Of a stretch of DNA of 64,000 nucleotides, positions 28,921 to 37,381 are shown in pieces. Where the stretch lies: NCBI RefSeq assembly GCF_000373965.1, contig NZ_KB892836.1, positions 124,739 to 188,738 of the forward strand, written 5' to 3'. A program made the position numbers and the translations under genes. A model generated the notes under the pieces. That model was not told the origin of the DNA. It made no database searches and was given only the letters and a program-made list of their open reading frames with translations. Origin of the DNA: Uliginosibacterium gangwonense DSM 18521. GTDB taxonomy: Bacteria; Pseudomonadota; Gammaproteobacteria; Burkholderiales; Rhodocyclaceae. Each line of letters opens with the position of its first letter. The stretch's first letter is position 1.

Positions 28921-30093
28921 TTATGCTTTCTTCAATAGGGCCTCGGCAAGCCGAACCCAATAGCTGGCCCCGACGACCAGCGCATCATCATTAAAATCGT
29001 AAGACGGGTTGTGCAATAAACACCCGCCCTCGGTCGGGCCATTACCCAGCCACACATAACAACCTGGGCGATGCTGGAGGAAGAAGGAAAAATCCTCGGC
29101 CCCCATGCTAGGCAATGGCGCCCACTCCACCTTACCCTGCCCGGCCACAGCCTCGGCCACCTCGCGGCAGACCTGCGCTTCAGGCAAAGTGTTGATGGTG
29201 GCGGGATAATACCCGCCTTTCCATGACAATTCGATCCCAACCCCATAAGCCGCCGCAATGCCATCGCACACTCGCTGAACGCTGGCCAACACAAAATCAC
29301 GGGTCTGCGGGCCAAGAGCCCGCACCGTACCGGCCAGTGCGGCCCGCTCTGGCATCACATTGTAGGCATCCCCGGCATGAAACTGGGTCACAGAAACCAC
29401 CGCTGCATCCAAGGGGTCAACCGTGCGCGCAGCAATCATCTGCAGTGAGGAAACGAGCTGGCAGCCTGCCAGCACAGTGTCGGTGCCTTGATGCGGCATG
29501 GCCGCATGCGCCCCCCTGCCGGTGATCTGGATATCGAAACGATCCGCGCTGGCCATCACCGCCCCCGGTGCAATCCCGAAATGCCCAGCAGGCATACCCG
29601 GCCAGTTGTGCATGCCGTAGATGGACTGGACCGGGAAGCGCTCAAAGAAGCCATCTGCAATCATCGCAGCAGCCCCACCCTGCCCTTCCTCGGCAGGTTG
29701 GAAGACCAGCACCACAGTGCCATCAAAATCACGATGCGAAGCCAAGTATTCTGCCGCCCCCAGCAGCATGGTGGTATGCCCGTCATGCCCGCAGGCGTGC
29801 ATGCAGCCTGCGTGTTGGGAACGATGCGCAAAACTGTTGGCTTCCTCAATCGGCAGTGCATCCATATCCGCCCGTAGCGCGATCATCCGGGGAGAGTTGC
29901 CGTTGCGGATCACGCCCACCAAGCCCGTGCCGCCCAGCCCCTCATGCACCTCAATCCCCCAGGCCTTCAGCCGCTCCGCCACCAGGGCGGAAGTACGTTT
30001 TTCCTGATAGGCCAGCTCTGGGTGGGCATGAATGTCATGCCGGATACGCGTAAGTTCAGCCTGACGCGCCACGATTTCGGGAACAAGCTTCAT
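28921..30093 (-). CDS. M20-family amidohydrolase (hippurate hydrolase-like)
   Basis: Metal-dependent aminoacylase of peptidase family M20D, 390 residues. Family features: RHDIHAHPELAYQEKRT near the start, metal ligands in ADMDALPI, the HACGHDGHTTMLLGAA segment, the catalytic base in PAEEGQGGA, and the C-terminal EDFSFF. Relatives split N-acyl amino acids, hippurate or IAA-amino acid conjugates; the exact substrate cannot be told. No signal peptide, so cytosolic. The start is the ATG at 30093; the open frame upstream enters the promoter region and is not family-like. Followed immediately by the TPR lipoprotein gene. Confidence 0.92.
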   Translation of the reverse strand: MKLVPEIVARQAELTRIRHDIHAHPELAYQEKRTSALVAERLKAWGIEVHEGLGGTGLVGVIRNGNSPRMIALRADMDALPIEEANSFAHRSQHAGCMHACGHDGHTTMLLGAAEYLASHRDFDGTVVLVFQPAEEGQGGAAAMIADGFFERFPVQSIYGMHNWPGMPAGHFGIAPGAVMASADRFDIQITGRGAHAAMPHQGTDTVLAGCQLVSSLQMIAARTVDPLDAAVVSVTQFHAGDAYNVMPERAALAGTVRALGPQTRDFVLASVQRVCDGIAAAYGVGIELSWKGGYYPATINTLPEAQVCREVAEAVAGQGKVEWAPLPSMGAEDFSFFLQHRPGCYVWLGNGPTEGGCLLHNPSYDFNDDALVVGASYWVRLAEALLKKA

Positions 30094-30219
30094 AGAACAG
30101 ACACCTGAAACAACGCCAAGCCAGAAATGATATCCCCTTTCGTGAAAGCCTGCTCTGCACGGTATGCAGACCCAGGCGTTTTGGCACCCGCCCGGCAAGC
30201 AGCTACACTAGCGCCCGCC

Positions 30220-30978
30220 ATGCTCCGTTACACCCAGCCACCTTCCTCGCAGACCTTTCCACTGACCAGCGCCCAAACGCGTTGGGACGCCCTGCGCTGG
30301 CCGCTGGCCTGGGGCTTGAGCATCAGCACAACCCTGCTGGTCCTGGCTGCGCTTGCCACCGGATACCGCCCCTTGCCATCCGCCTCACCCCGCCAGCTTC
30401 ACGCCGAACTGGGCCCGACACCTGCACCCGCTACGATTCGGGAGGCGCCCTCTGCGCGTCCACAACCCGCACAATCCGCACAAGCCAAGCGCCAAGCCAC
30501 CGGGCCAAAAGCCCCCGAGCCGATCATCCCGCCTCGGCTCATCCCCGCTCCACCGCCCCCGGAAATGCCCGCCGCACCACAAGCTGCCAGCACCGAGCCA
30601 CACTCCCCTATCGCCGCAGCGGGCGCAGTCAACGCAGCCCCACCCGGCAATCCCCCGTCTAGCGCTGCAGATAAAGGAATGGCAGGAGGTGGTGCGTCTG
30701 CCCCACCACGCAGTGGCCAAGACGCTCTATCCATCCGCTGCCCCAGCCAGATCAAGCCTGCCTTCCCAAAACTGGCGCTTGAGGATTCCATCAATCGCGG
30801 TGAAGTCCGCGCCCGCCTGTTGCTTGATGCGGAGGGACATGTCACCGGCGTAGACATCCTGGAAGCCACCCCACCCGGCTATTTCGAGAATGCCGTACGC
30901 AAGGCTGCGCTGCAATGGCATTGTCAGAGCGGGCAAGCGAGTAGCGTAGTGGTGCCTTTCAGCTTCCAGGCGCGCTAG
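30220..30978 (+). CDS. TonB-like energy transducer
   Basis: 252 residues from the ATG at 30220 (an in-frame ATG at 30127 would add 31 residues; neither has a good ribosome site). One N-terminal membrane helix (LAWGLSISTTLLVLAALATGY), a long Pro/Ala-rich periplasmic spacer (about 60-170) and a C-terminal TonB_C-like domain: GEVRARLLLDAEGHVTGVDI, then YFENAVRKAALQWHC. The domain contains two Cys. No exbB or exbD is in the window, so it may be a spare TonB-family protein. Divergent from the amidohydrolase gene, and 33 bases upstream of the racemase gene. Confidence 0.8.
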   Translation: MLRYTQPPSSQTFPLTSAQTRWDALRWPLAWGLSISTTLLVLAALATGYRPLPSASPRQLHAELGPTPAPATIREAPSARPQPAQSAQAKRQATGPKAPEPIIPPRLIPAPPPPEMPAAPQAASTEPHSPIAAAGAVNAAPPGNPPSSAADKGMAGGGASAPPRSGQDALSIRCPSQIKPAFPKLALEDSINRGEVRARLLLDAEGHVTGVDILEATPPGYFENAVRKAALQWHCQSGQASSVVVPFSFQAR

Positions 30979-31010
30979 ACTATTTGCTTCATCACAGCAG
31001 CACATCACAC

Positions 31011-31709
31011 ATGAAAACCATTGGCCTGATTGGCGGCATGAGTTGGGAATCCACTGTGCCGTATTACCGGCAGATCAACGAAACCGTGCGCGACCACCTG
31101 GGCGGCCTGCATTCGGCCAAGCTTGTGCTCTACAGCGTGGACTTCCAGGAGATCGAACACCTGCAACATGCAGGCGACTGGGATAGCGCCGGGCAACGCC
31201 TTGCCGACGCAGCACGAGCCCTGCAGGCAGCGGGTGCGGACTTCCTCGTGCTGTGTACCAACACCATGCACAAGGTGGCTGGCGTAATCGAATCCTCCGT
31301 CACCATCCCCCTGCTCCACATCGCCGACCCCACCGCCGAAGCCGTTAAACAAGCGGGGCTGCATAAAGTAGGCCTGCTTGGCACACGCTTTACTATGGAG
31401 CAGGCGTTCTACCGCCAGCGCCTGAGCGAACGCCATGGCATAGAGGTCTTGATTCCAGAAGAAGCCGACCGAGAGATCGTCCACCGTGTAATCTACGATG
31501 AACTCTGCCTGGGCAAGCTACGAGAAGACTCCCGGCTGGCATACCGACGCATCATCGCCGATCTGGTGGCCCAGGGTGCCCAGGCGGTGATACTGGGCTG
31601 TACTGAAATTGCGCTGCTTGTCAGCGCCGAAGACGCCACCGTACCACTCTTCGACACCGCCAGCCTGCATGCCACCGCTGCAGCCTTGCAAGCCATCTCA
31701 AAGACATAA
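31011..31709 (+). CDS. Aspartate/glutamate racemase family protein
   Basis: Cofactor-independent amino-acid racemase of the Asp/Glu racemase superfamily (YgeA-like), 232 residues. It begins KTIGLIGGMSWESTVPYY, the family N-terminus. The two catalytic cysteines sit in LCTNTMHK near residue 80 and LGCTEIALL near residue 190. The substrate may be broad, as for E. coli YgeA. I use the ATG at 31011; the open frame nine codons further upstream has no better start. It follows the TonB-like gene closely but a functional link is not evident. A hairpin follows it. Confidence 0.9.
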   Translation: MKTIGLIGGMSWESTVPYYRQINETVRDHLGGLHSAKLVLYSVDFQEIEHLQHAGDWDSAGQRLADAARALQAAGADFLVLCTNTMHKVAGVIESSVTIPLLHIADPTAEAVKQAGLHKVGLLGTRFTMEQAFYRQRLSERHGIEVLIPEEADREIVHRVIYDELCLGKLREDSRLAYRRIIADLVAQGAQAVILGCTEIALLVSAEDATVPLFDTASLHATAAALQAISKT

Positions 31710-31754
31710 TATCGATCTGCCTGCCCGCCGCGTAAGAACAGGTTCCAAGGCGGC

Positions 31755-31776
31755 GCCAGGGTACGCATGCCCTGGC
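31755..31776 (+). terminator. Hairpin after the racemase gene
   Basis: GCCAGGG and CCCTGGC form a perfect 7-bp stem with an 8-base loop, about 45 bases after the stop; no T run follows. Weak terminator at best. Confidence 0.4.
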
Positions 31777-31836
31777 AAATACTAACCCGGCTCGACAACA
31801 TCTTCCTTGTATTTGGCTCAAAGCACACCTAAACTA

Positions 31837-31848
31837 GAAAAACTTTTC
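31837..31848. promoter_or_regulatory. Candidate operator upstream of the TetR gene
   Basis: GAAAA-AC-TTTTC palindrome inside an AT-rich stretch 20 bases before the regulator start. TetR-family proteins usually bind palindromes in their own promoters. No further support. Confidence 0.3.
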
Positions 31849-31868
31849 CAAAACATTTTTCCATATAG

Positions 31869-32540
31869 ATGTTCAAATCTTCGACGCCCCCACGCCATGC
31901 CACAGGTGATGAAACACGGGCGCGGCTGATCCAGGCGGCGACCGAGGTTTTTCTGGAAGACGGCTTCCGGGCTGCCCGCGTACAGGAGATTGCCCGGCGC
32001 GCGGAGCAACGGCTATCGGCCATCAATTACCATTTCGGCAGCAAAGAAGGTTTGTACTTGGCCGTGCTGCGCCACCACGCCGAAGTGGCATTGACACAGA
32101 CACCGCTAGACCCGATGCCCGCCGATGCTTCGCCCCAGGTACGCTTGCAGATTGCAGTAGAGGCGATTCTGCGGCGCTTTCTGGATACACGCATGCCCAG
32201 CCGCATTGCACAGTTCATGCTGCGGGAGTTGAGCAACCCCACAGATGCCCTGGAGGTGATGATCGAGCATTTCACCTTGCCACAGGTGCAGTATCTACAG
32301 GTACTCCTGGCCGATGCACTGGGGCCAAAGGTGCCTGCCACAGTGGTACGCCGGGCACTGTTCTCGCTGATGGGCCAATGCATCATCTACGCCACCGGAC
32401 GGCCTGTGATCAGCCGCGTGGCCCCGGAGTTTTTTCAGGATGAAGCCATGATCGCCAACACCACCAAACATATCGCCACTTTCACCTGGGGCGGGCTGCA
32501 GGCGCTACGTCAACAATGGGAGGCTGATGATGTGGATTGA
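31869..32540 (+). CDS. cecR: TetR-family regulator, CecR (YbiH) type
   Basis: Repressor-type transcription factor of 223 residues with an N-terminal TetR helix-turn-helix (about 15-60: ARLIQAATEVFLEDGF ... INYHFGSKEGLY) and a C-terminal ligand domain of the CecR/DUF1956 type. In E. coli CecR controls the ybhGFSR efflux operon, and here the three downstream genes encode the same set of parts (membrane-fusion protein, ABC ATPase, ABC-2 permease). The gene is first in the run and its end overlaps the next gene, so it likely regulates its own operon. No good ribosome site precedes the ATG. Confidence 0.85.
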   Translation: MFKSSTPPRHATGDETRARLIQAATEVFLEDGFRAARVQEIARRAEQRLSAINYHFGSKEGLYLAVLRHHAEVALTQTPLDPMPADASPQVRLQIAVEAILRRFLDTRMPSRIAQFMLRELSNPTDALEVMIEHFTLPQVQYLQVLLADALGPKVPATVVRRALFSLMGQCIIYATGRPVISRVAPEFFQDEAMIANTTKHIATFTWGGLQALRQQWEADDVD

Positions 32541-33486
32541 ACGCATCCTGCTCATAGCACTCACAGCCGCAATGCTTACGGCTTGTAGCAAATCCCCCCC
32601 ACCCGGCCTGCCCGGTTATGTGGAGGCAGAATACACACGCCTGGCTTCCCCTACTGCAGGACGACTGGTAGCGCTCAAGGTTGCCAAAGGCATGGACGTA
32701 GCAGTAGGCACGCCACTTTTCATACTCGACCAGGATCAGGAAAATGCCGCCATTGCCGAAGCCAATGCCCGCCTCAAACATCAGGATGCTACCGCAGCGG
32801 ACCTCGCCAAAGGTAAGCGCCGCGAAGAAATTGCCGTGCTGGCCGCGCAAGAAAAACAGGCCGAAGCACAACTGGCCCTGAGTGAATCCGATTTGAAACG
32901 GCAGCGTGCTCTGGCTACCAGCGGCTTCATCAGCGGCGCATCGCTCGATAGCCTGGAAGCCCGCCAACGGGCAGATGCGGCCAAGCTTGCAGAGATCCGC
33001 GCCAATCTGCAAGTCGCACGCTTGGCCGCCCGCCAGGATACCCGCACCGCAGCCGAGGCGGACATCGCCACCGCCCGCGCCGTGCTCACGCAAAACGAAA
33101 TTCGCCGCGATCAGAAAGCGGTTTCTGCGCCCGCCTCCGGCCGCATTGATGACACGCTCTATCGCGAAGGGGAATGGGTGCCAGCAGGCTCACCGATAGT
33201 CAGCATGCTGATGCCAGGGGCGCTGAAGCTCCGCTTCTTCGTACCACAGGACGCACTGCCAAAGTATGCAATCGGCACACGCATCCGTGCTCATTGCGAT
33301 GGCTGTGGCGAGCCCTTTGGTGCGCGGATCAGCTACATTGCCAAAAGCGCGGAATTCAACCCGCCTGTCATTTACAGCCAGGAAAACCGCGCCCGCATGG
33401 TGTTCATGGTTGAAGCCTTGCCTGACAATCCTGGCAGACTCAGCCCCGGCCTGCCTGTCGACATTTTGACAGGAGCCACACCATGA
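32527..33486 (+). CDS. HlyD/YbhG-like membrane fusion lipoprotein
   Basis: Periplasmic adaptor of the efflux pump, 319 residues. It has a signal peptide with lipobox LTAC (Cys20), so it is predicted to be lipid-anchored. Order: biotinyl-lipoyl-like half (YVEAEYTRLASPTAGRL), a long Ala-rich coiled-coil hairpin (about 70-195), the second lipoyl half (VSAPASGRIDDTLYREGEWV) and a beta-barrel region. The barrel contains an uncommon CDGCGEPF segment with two Cys. It starts at ATG-ATG within the last codons of the regulator gene and its stop overlaps the ATPase start as ATGA. Confidence 0.88.
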   Translation: MMWIERILLIALTAAMLTACSKSPPPGLPGYVEAEYTRLASPTAGRLVALKVAKGMDVAVGTPLFILDQDQENAAIAEANARLKHQDATAADLAKGKRREEIAVLAAQEKQAEAQLALSESDLKRQRALATSGFISGASLDSLEARQRADAAKLAEIRANLQVARLAARQDTRTAAEADIATARAVLTQNEIRRDQKAVSAPASGRIDDTLYREGEWVPAGSPIVSMLMPGALKLRFFVPQDALPKYAIGTRIRAHCDGCGEPFGARISYIAKSAEFNPPVIYSQENRARMVFMVEALPDNPGRLSPGLPVDILTGATP

Positions 33487-34430
33487 ATGATGAGGTGGAT
33501 CTGGCCGTTGACGTCCGCCACATCACCAAACGCTACGGCCACAAAACCGTAGTCGATGGGCTGAGCATGCAGCTACGTCGTGGCGAAGTCTTCGGTTTTC
33601 TCGGCCCGAACGGCTCAGGCAAAACCACCAGCATCCGCATGATGTGCGGCCTGCTCACACCTGATAGTGGAGAAGGCCACACCCTGGGCTATGACATCAT
33701 GCACGAAGCTGCCAAGATCAAACGCGAAGTGGGCTATATGACACAGCGTTTCGGCCTCTATGAAGACCTCTCGATCCGCGAGAATCTGGACTTCATTGCC
33801 AGTGTATACGAGATGGACCGACGCCGCGAACGCGTCGATCACGCCCTGGAACGCCTGGGCCTGCAAGGACGGCAGAAACAACTCGCGGGCGGACTCTCCG
33901 GCGGGTGGAAGCAGCGCATGGCACTGGCTGCATGCATGCTGCATGAGCCAAAGCTCCTCCTGCTGGACGAACCCACGGCGGGCGTTGATCCCAAGGCGCG
34001 ACGCGATTTCTGGGAAGAGATCCACAAACTTGCTGCAGAAGGCATTACCGTACTGGTGTCCACCCACTACATGGATGAGGCTGAACGCTGCCACCGCCTG
34101 GGCTATATCGCCTATGGGCGGCTGATGGCCAGCGGTACGCCAAAGGAGCTTGTAGCCAATAGCGGTTTTCATACCTGGAGCATATCTGGTGAAGACATCT
34201 CCGATCTGGCCGACAGCCTCACCGATCTGCATGGCATTGATATGGTGACGCGCTTTGGCAACACCCTGCATGTGAGCGGTGAAGACCTTGCCGCGCTGGA
34301 CGCAGCCACAGCCCCCTATCGAGACAATCCACAACAACACTGGACCCTGGGCACTCCACAGTTGGAAGATTTATTCATCCACCTGATGGGCAAGGCCCAG
34401 GACAATTATGGGCTGGAGGCAAAAAAATGA
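33483..34430 (+). CDS. ABC-2 type efflux ATPase (YbhF-like)
   Basis: ATP-binding subunit of the efflux pump, 315 residues, one nucleotide-binding domain: Walker A GPNGSGKTTS near residue 43, signature LSGGWKQRMAL, Walker B LLLLDEPTAGVDP and H-loop STHYMDEAE, followed by a short C-terminal regulatory part. The signature has Trp-Lys (GGWKQR) rather than the usual GGxxQR. E. coli YbhF carries two ATPase domains; this one is single, so the pump should dimerise. Coupled by ATGA overlaps to both neighbours. Confidence 0.92.
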   Translation: MNDEVDLAVDVRHITKRYGHKTVVDGLSMQLRRGEVFGFLGPNGSGKTTSIRMMCGLLTPDSGEGHTLGYDIMHEAAKIKREVGYMTQRFGLYEDLSIRENLDFIASVYEMDRRRERVDHALERLGLQGRQKQLAGGLSGGWKQRMALAACMLHEPKLLLLDEPTAGVDPKARRDFWEEIHKLAAEGITVLVSTHYMDEAERCHRLGYIAYGRLMASGTPKELVANSGFHTWSISGEDISDLADSLTDLHGIDMVTRFGNTLHVSGEDLAALDAATAPYRDNPQQHWTLGTPQLEDLFIHLMGKAQDNYGLEAKK

Positions 34431-35560
34431 CGATCTTCAGCTTCGCTCGCCTGCTCGCCGTCGTCAAAAAAGAATTCATCCAGATTCGCCGCGACCGTAT
34501 CACCTTTGCGATGATGATCGGCATCCCGCTGCTGCAACTCACGCTATTTGGTTATGCCATCAACAGCGACCCCAAGCACCTGCCTACCGTAGTCGTTTCG
34601 CATGAACAAAGCACCTTTTCACGCTCCATCGTGCAGGCCATGCAGCATTCGGGCTACTTCGACATTCAATCCACCTCAATTGGCGAGCGTGATGCAGAAG
34701 GAATGCTGGCGCGTGGCGAGGTGCAATTTTCCATTATCATTCCGGCGGACTTCACGCGCCATGTGTTACGTGGCGAGAAGGCACAGCTGCTGATCGAGGC
34801 GGATGCGACCGACCCCTCTGCCACCGGAAATGCCATCTCTGCCCTGCAACAGATGACCACCAGCCTGCTCAGCCACGACCTCAAAGGCCCGCTTGCCTAT
34901 GCAGCCACCACCAGCATGCCCTATGAAATCATCATTCATCGACGCTACAACCCGGATGCCCTCTCGCAATACAATGTCGTACCAGGCCTGATCGGAGTCA
35001 TTCTAACCATGACCATGATCATGTCCACCGCGCTGGGGCTGACCCGCGAAGTCGAACGCGGCACCATGGAAAATCTGCTTGCCACCCCGGTGCGCCCTCT
35101 GGAAGTGATGATCGGCAAGATTCTGCCTTACATCATCGTGGGGCTGGTTTCCATGATATTGGTACTCTCCGCCGCCCGATGGCTCTTCGCCGTTCCCTTC
35201 ATAGGCAGCCTGTGGCTGCTAGTTGCCGTAGTCATTATCTTCATTGCCGCTAATCTGGTGGTGGGTATCACCATATCGAGTGTAGCGCGCAATCAGATGC
35301 AGGCATTGCAAATGTCATTTTTCTTCTTCCTACCTTCCATCCTGCTCTCCGGCTTCATGTTTCCCTTCCGGGGCATGCCACGCTGGGCGCAATACATAGG
35401 AGAAATCCTGCCCAACACGCATTTCATGCGCATCTCACGCGGAGTCATGCTCAAGGGTAATGGTCTCACGGAAAGCTGGTCAGAACTTTGGCCACTGCTG
35501 CTGTTCATGCTGGTTGTGATGTGTATCGGGCTGGTACGCTTCCGCCGCACACTGGATTAG
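34427..35560 (+). CDS. ABC-2 type permease (YbhS/YbhR-like)
   Basis: Membrane subunit of the efflux pump, 377 residues: one N-terminal helix (about 25-42), a large periplasmic domain (45-180), then five helices, the ABC-2 permease layout. The typical segment TREVERGTMENLLATPVRP follows the second helix, as in YbhS/YbhR/YadH-like permeases. Only one permease gene is present where E. coli has two (ybhS and ybhR), so a homodimer is expected. ATGA overlap with the ATPase gene. It is the last gene; no clear terminator follows. Confidence 0.92.
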   Translation: MTIFSFARLLAVVKKEFIQIRRDRITFAMMIGIPLLQLTLFGYAINSDPKHLPTVVVSHEQSTFSRSIVQAMQHSGYFDIQSTSIGERDAEGMLARGEVQFSIIIPADFTRHVLRGEKAQLLIEADATDPSATGNAISALQQMTTSLLSHDLKGPLAYAATTSMPYEIIIHRRYNPDALSQYNVVPGLIGVILTMTMIMSTALGLTREVERGTMENLLATPVRPLEVMIGKILPYIIVGLVSMILVLSAARWLFAVPFIGSLWLLVAVVIIFIAANLVVGITISSVARNQMQALQMSFFFFLPSILLSGFMFPFRGMPRWAQYIGEILPNTHFMRISRGVMLKGNGLTESWSELWPLLLFMLVVMCIGLVRFRRTLD

Positions 35561-36112
35561 GCTTCACATTCATGCCCTGCTAGAGAATACCCCTATTAGA
35601 ATCAACGTATTTTTTGTGGGTTGAAATATTATTTCTACTACGCATAAAACATTTTGATTCGCTAGACGAGCACACACAACAAACCGTGCCTGACACAACA
35701 AGGCCCCACCCGCCAAAAGCGCAGCCAAAGCACTTCTTCGCCAAATATGGCTTTCCAGATACTTTTTCAAAAATGGTTTAAGAATTTGCAAATCATAAAG
35801 TCATACACCATTCGAAATAGACCATTAGCCAAACCAAGCTATTTATCCAATAAATTGGCGTAAAAAATCAAAATACTGTTTATGAAAGCGCATTGCTTTT
35901 CACCATCAAAAATCCAGCCACATAAGCCTCACAACATCCTGCCCGAATTGCCATGGTAAGTTTATTTCTCCAATGCTAATACTAGGTGGCAGCACACCAG
36001 TGATTACCAAATTGCTGTGCGACTGCATGTATTGGCTTGGGGAATCAAGAATACCGAAGCCAAACTTCTATGTAATCAGTAAAAATCAGCATAAATCGTG
36101 CAGGAGGAAAAA
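35561..36112. other. AT-rich intergenic region
   Basis: About 550 bases, visibly richer in A and T than the surrounding genes, with no supportable gene. A 73-codon minus-strand frame (35570-35791) with one hydrophobic stretch and a plus-strand frame ending VPDTFSKMV-like codons near 35780 are open but have no ribosome sites. The right end must carry the promoter of the lectin-like gene. Could be a relic of inserted DNA. Confidence 0.5.
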
Positions 36113-36547
36113 ATGGCTGAAAAATCTGGTGTAATCCGTTGGCAAGAAAATCACTCCCTCGGCATTGCTGCGGACGACCCGTGCTCAGGCTCCAACGTAC
36201 ATCTTAAACAGATCAGCTCCGACTACGCAAAATGGGAAGTCGACAAGGACGCCGGCATCATTCGCCTGAACTACGCGAGCGGCCAACTGTATCTGGGCTA
36301 CGCGGGTTCTCCCAGCAGCGGAAACGCTCTGATTCTGACGGTCGACAATGTCGCCACGTGGGACTTTGCGAGCAAACCTGGCTTCATCATGCTCAAGGGG
36401 ACGAAACTGGCAATTGATGTCCAAAGCCGTAATCCAGGTGGGGTGGTTTGGCTGTATACCTTCAACGGCTCCCCGGCCCAACAATGGGCATTCATGTCTT
36501 ACGCAAACTTCATGGCCGATGCCGCCAAAGAAGCTGCAACTGTTTGA
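36113..36547 (+). CDS. Small ricin-B-type beta-trefoil protein
   Basis: 144-residue protein whose whole length fits one beta-trefoil of three repeats. Each repeat ends in a hydrophobic-Trp segment: YAKWEV near 40, VATWDF near 80 and the classical QQWAF motif near 127, preceded by LGIA, LYLGYA and LAIDVQ strands at equivalent places. Ricin-type trefoils usually bind sugars; the residues that would bind cannot be chosen from sequence alone. There is no signal peptide and no second domain, so it is probably cytosolic or exported by an unknown path. A very strong site, AGGAGG, precedes the ATG at 36113. Alone between an AT-rich gap and a hairpin. Confidence 0.75.
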   Translation: MAEKSGVIRWQENHSLGIAADDPCSGSNVHLKQISSDYAKWEVDKDAGIIRLNYASGQLYLGYAGSPSSGNALILTVDNVATWDFASKPGFIMLKGTKLAIDVQSRNPGGVVWLYTFNGSPAQQWAFMSYANFMADAAKEAATV

Positions 36548-36558
36548 TTGATCCATCA

Positions 36559-36584
36559 CGGGTGTGCATATCCGTGCACACCCG
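36559..36584 (+). terminator. Terminator after the beta-trefoil gene
   Basis: CGGGTGTGCA and TGCACACCCG form a perfect 10-bp stem with a 6-base loop, 11 bases after the stop. No T run follows. Confidence 0.55.
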
Positions 36585-36727
36585 GTTCAGGCATTCTGAA
36601 ACGTGCTTGCAAGCTATAGGGGGCGTGATGTCGGCCATGAAATACGGCCTAAAGGGTTTCTTGCTTGCCCGATGACCCTTGTTCTGATCCAATGAATCCG
36701 TGAAAAACGCCATCGGGAGGCCAACAC

Positions 36728-37375
36728 ATGGATGTCTTTGAATGGGATGAACGCTATCTCACGGGTGAGGCGGTCATCGACAAAGAACATCACGGCTTGG
36801 TCAACCTCATCAACAGGCTGTTCCGCATGCGCGACGAAAACGCCTCGATGGAGCGGCTGGAACCGATTTTTGATGCGTTGGTGGATTACGCGGGCAATCA
36901 CTTCAGGCACGAGGAAGTCTTCATGTCTGACGTTGGATGTGACCCTCGCCATGTCACGACACACACTCAGGCACATCGGGAATTTGTGCGGCAGCTTACG
37001 ATCATGCGTGCTGATTTTAGAACGAGTCTGGACGTTGAAATCGTTCTCCAATTCCTGATCGGCTGGCTTGTCCATCACATCATGGGTACGGACCAGATCA
37101 TGGTCAAACAGGTCCACAGCATCCGCAATGGCAGCTCTCCCGCTCACGCATACGATCAGGAAGAACCCGGCAATCAAGCCAGCAGCATCAATGTCGTCCT
37201 CACGGCCATGCAACGACTATGCGATATTGCACTCCAACGCAATCATGCGCTGAAAGAGGAGCAGGAAAAAATAGAAGATATCGTGCAATCCCGCACCCGG
37301 ATTCTGCAGAAGACCATTCAATTCCTGGAAGAAAAAGCCCGCCAGCTTGAAGCCAAGAGCACCGCTTCAATGTAA
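36728..37375 (+). CDS. Bacteriohemerythrin with C-terminal coiled coil
   Basis: Non-heme di-iron, O2-binding protein of 215 residues. The hemerythrin domain (about 1-130) has all expected ligands: His in IDKEHHGLV, His and Glu in NHFRHEEVFM, the two His of HTQAHREF, and His and Asp in VHHIMGTD. A further 85 residues follow: a linker and a helical coiled-coil stretch (KEEQEKIEDIVQSRTRILQKT split over 175-200 and onward). The extension suggests dimerisation or binding to a partner such as a signalling protein. GGGAGG precedes the ATG. Role may be O2 sensing, storage or delivery; unknown. Confidence 0.9.
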   Translation: MDVFEWDERYLTGEAVIDKEHHGLVNLINRLFRMRDENASMERLEPIFDALVDYAGNHFRHEEVFMSDVGCDPRHVTTHTQAHREFVRQLTIMRADFRTSLDVEIVLQFLIGWLVHHIMGTDQIMVKQVHSIRNGSSPAHAYDQEEPGNQASSINVVLTAMQRLCDIALQRNHALKEEQEKIEDIVQSRTRILQKTIQFLEEKARQLEAKSTASM

Positions 37376-37381
37376 TACAAG

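Noticed and set aside
35570-35791. 73-codon minus-strand frame with a hydrophobic stretch in the AT-rich gap
   Set aside because: No ribosome site, no family match I can recall, and it lies in sequence with many chance openings.
36600-36727. Possible riboswitch before the hemerythrin gene
   Set aside because: Short GGCC/GGCC repeats are present, but no consensus of a known riboswitch could be matched.
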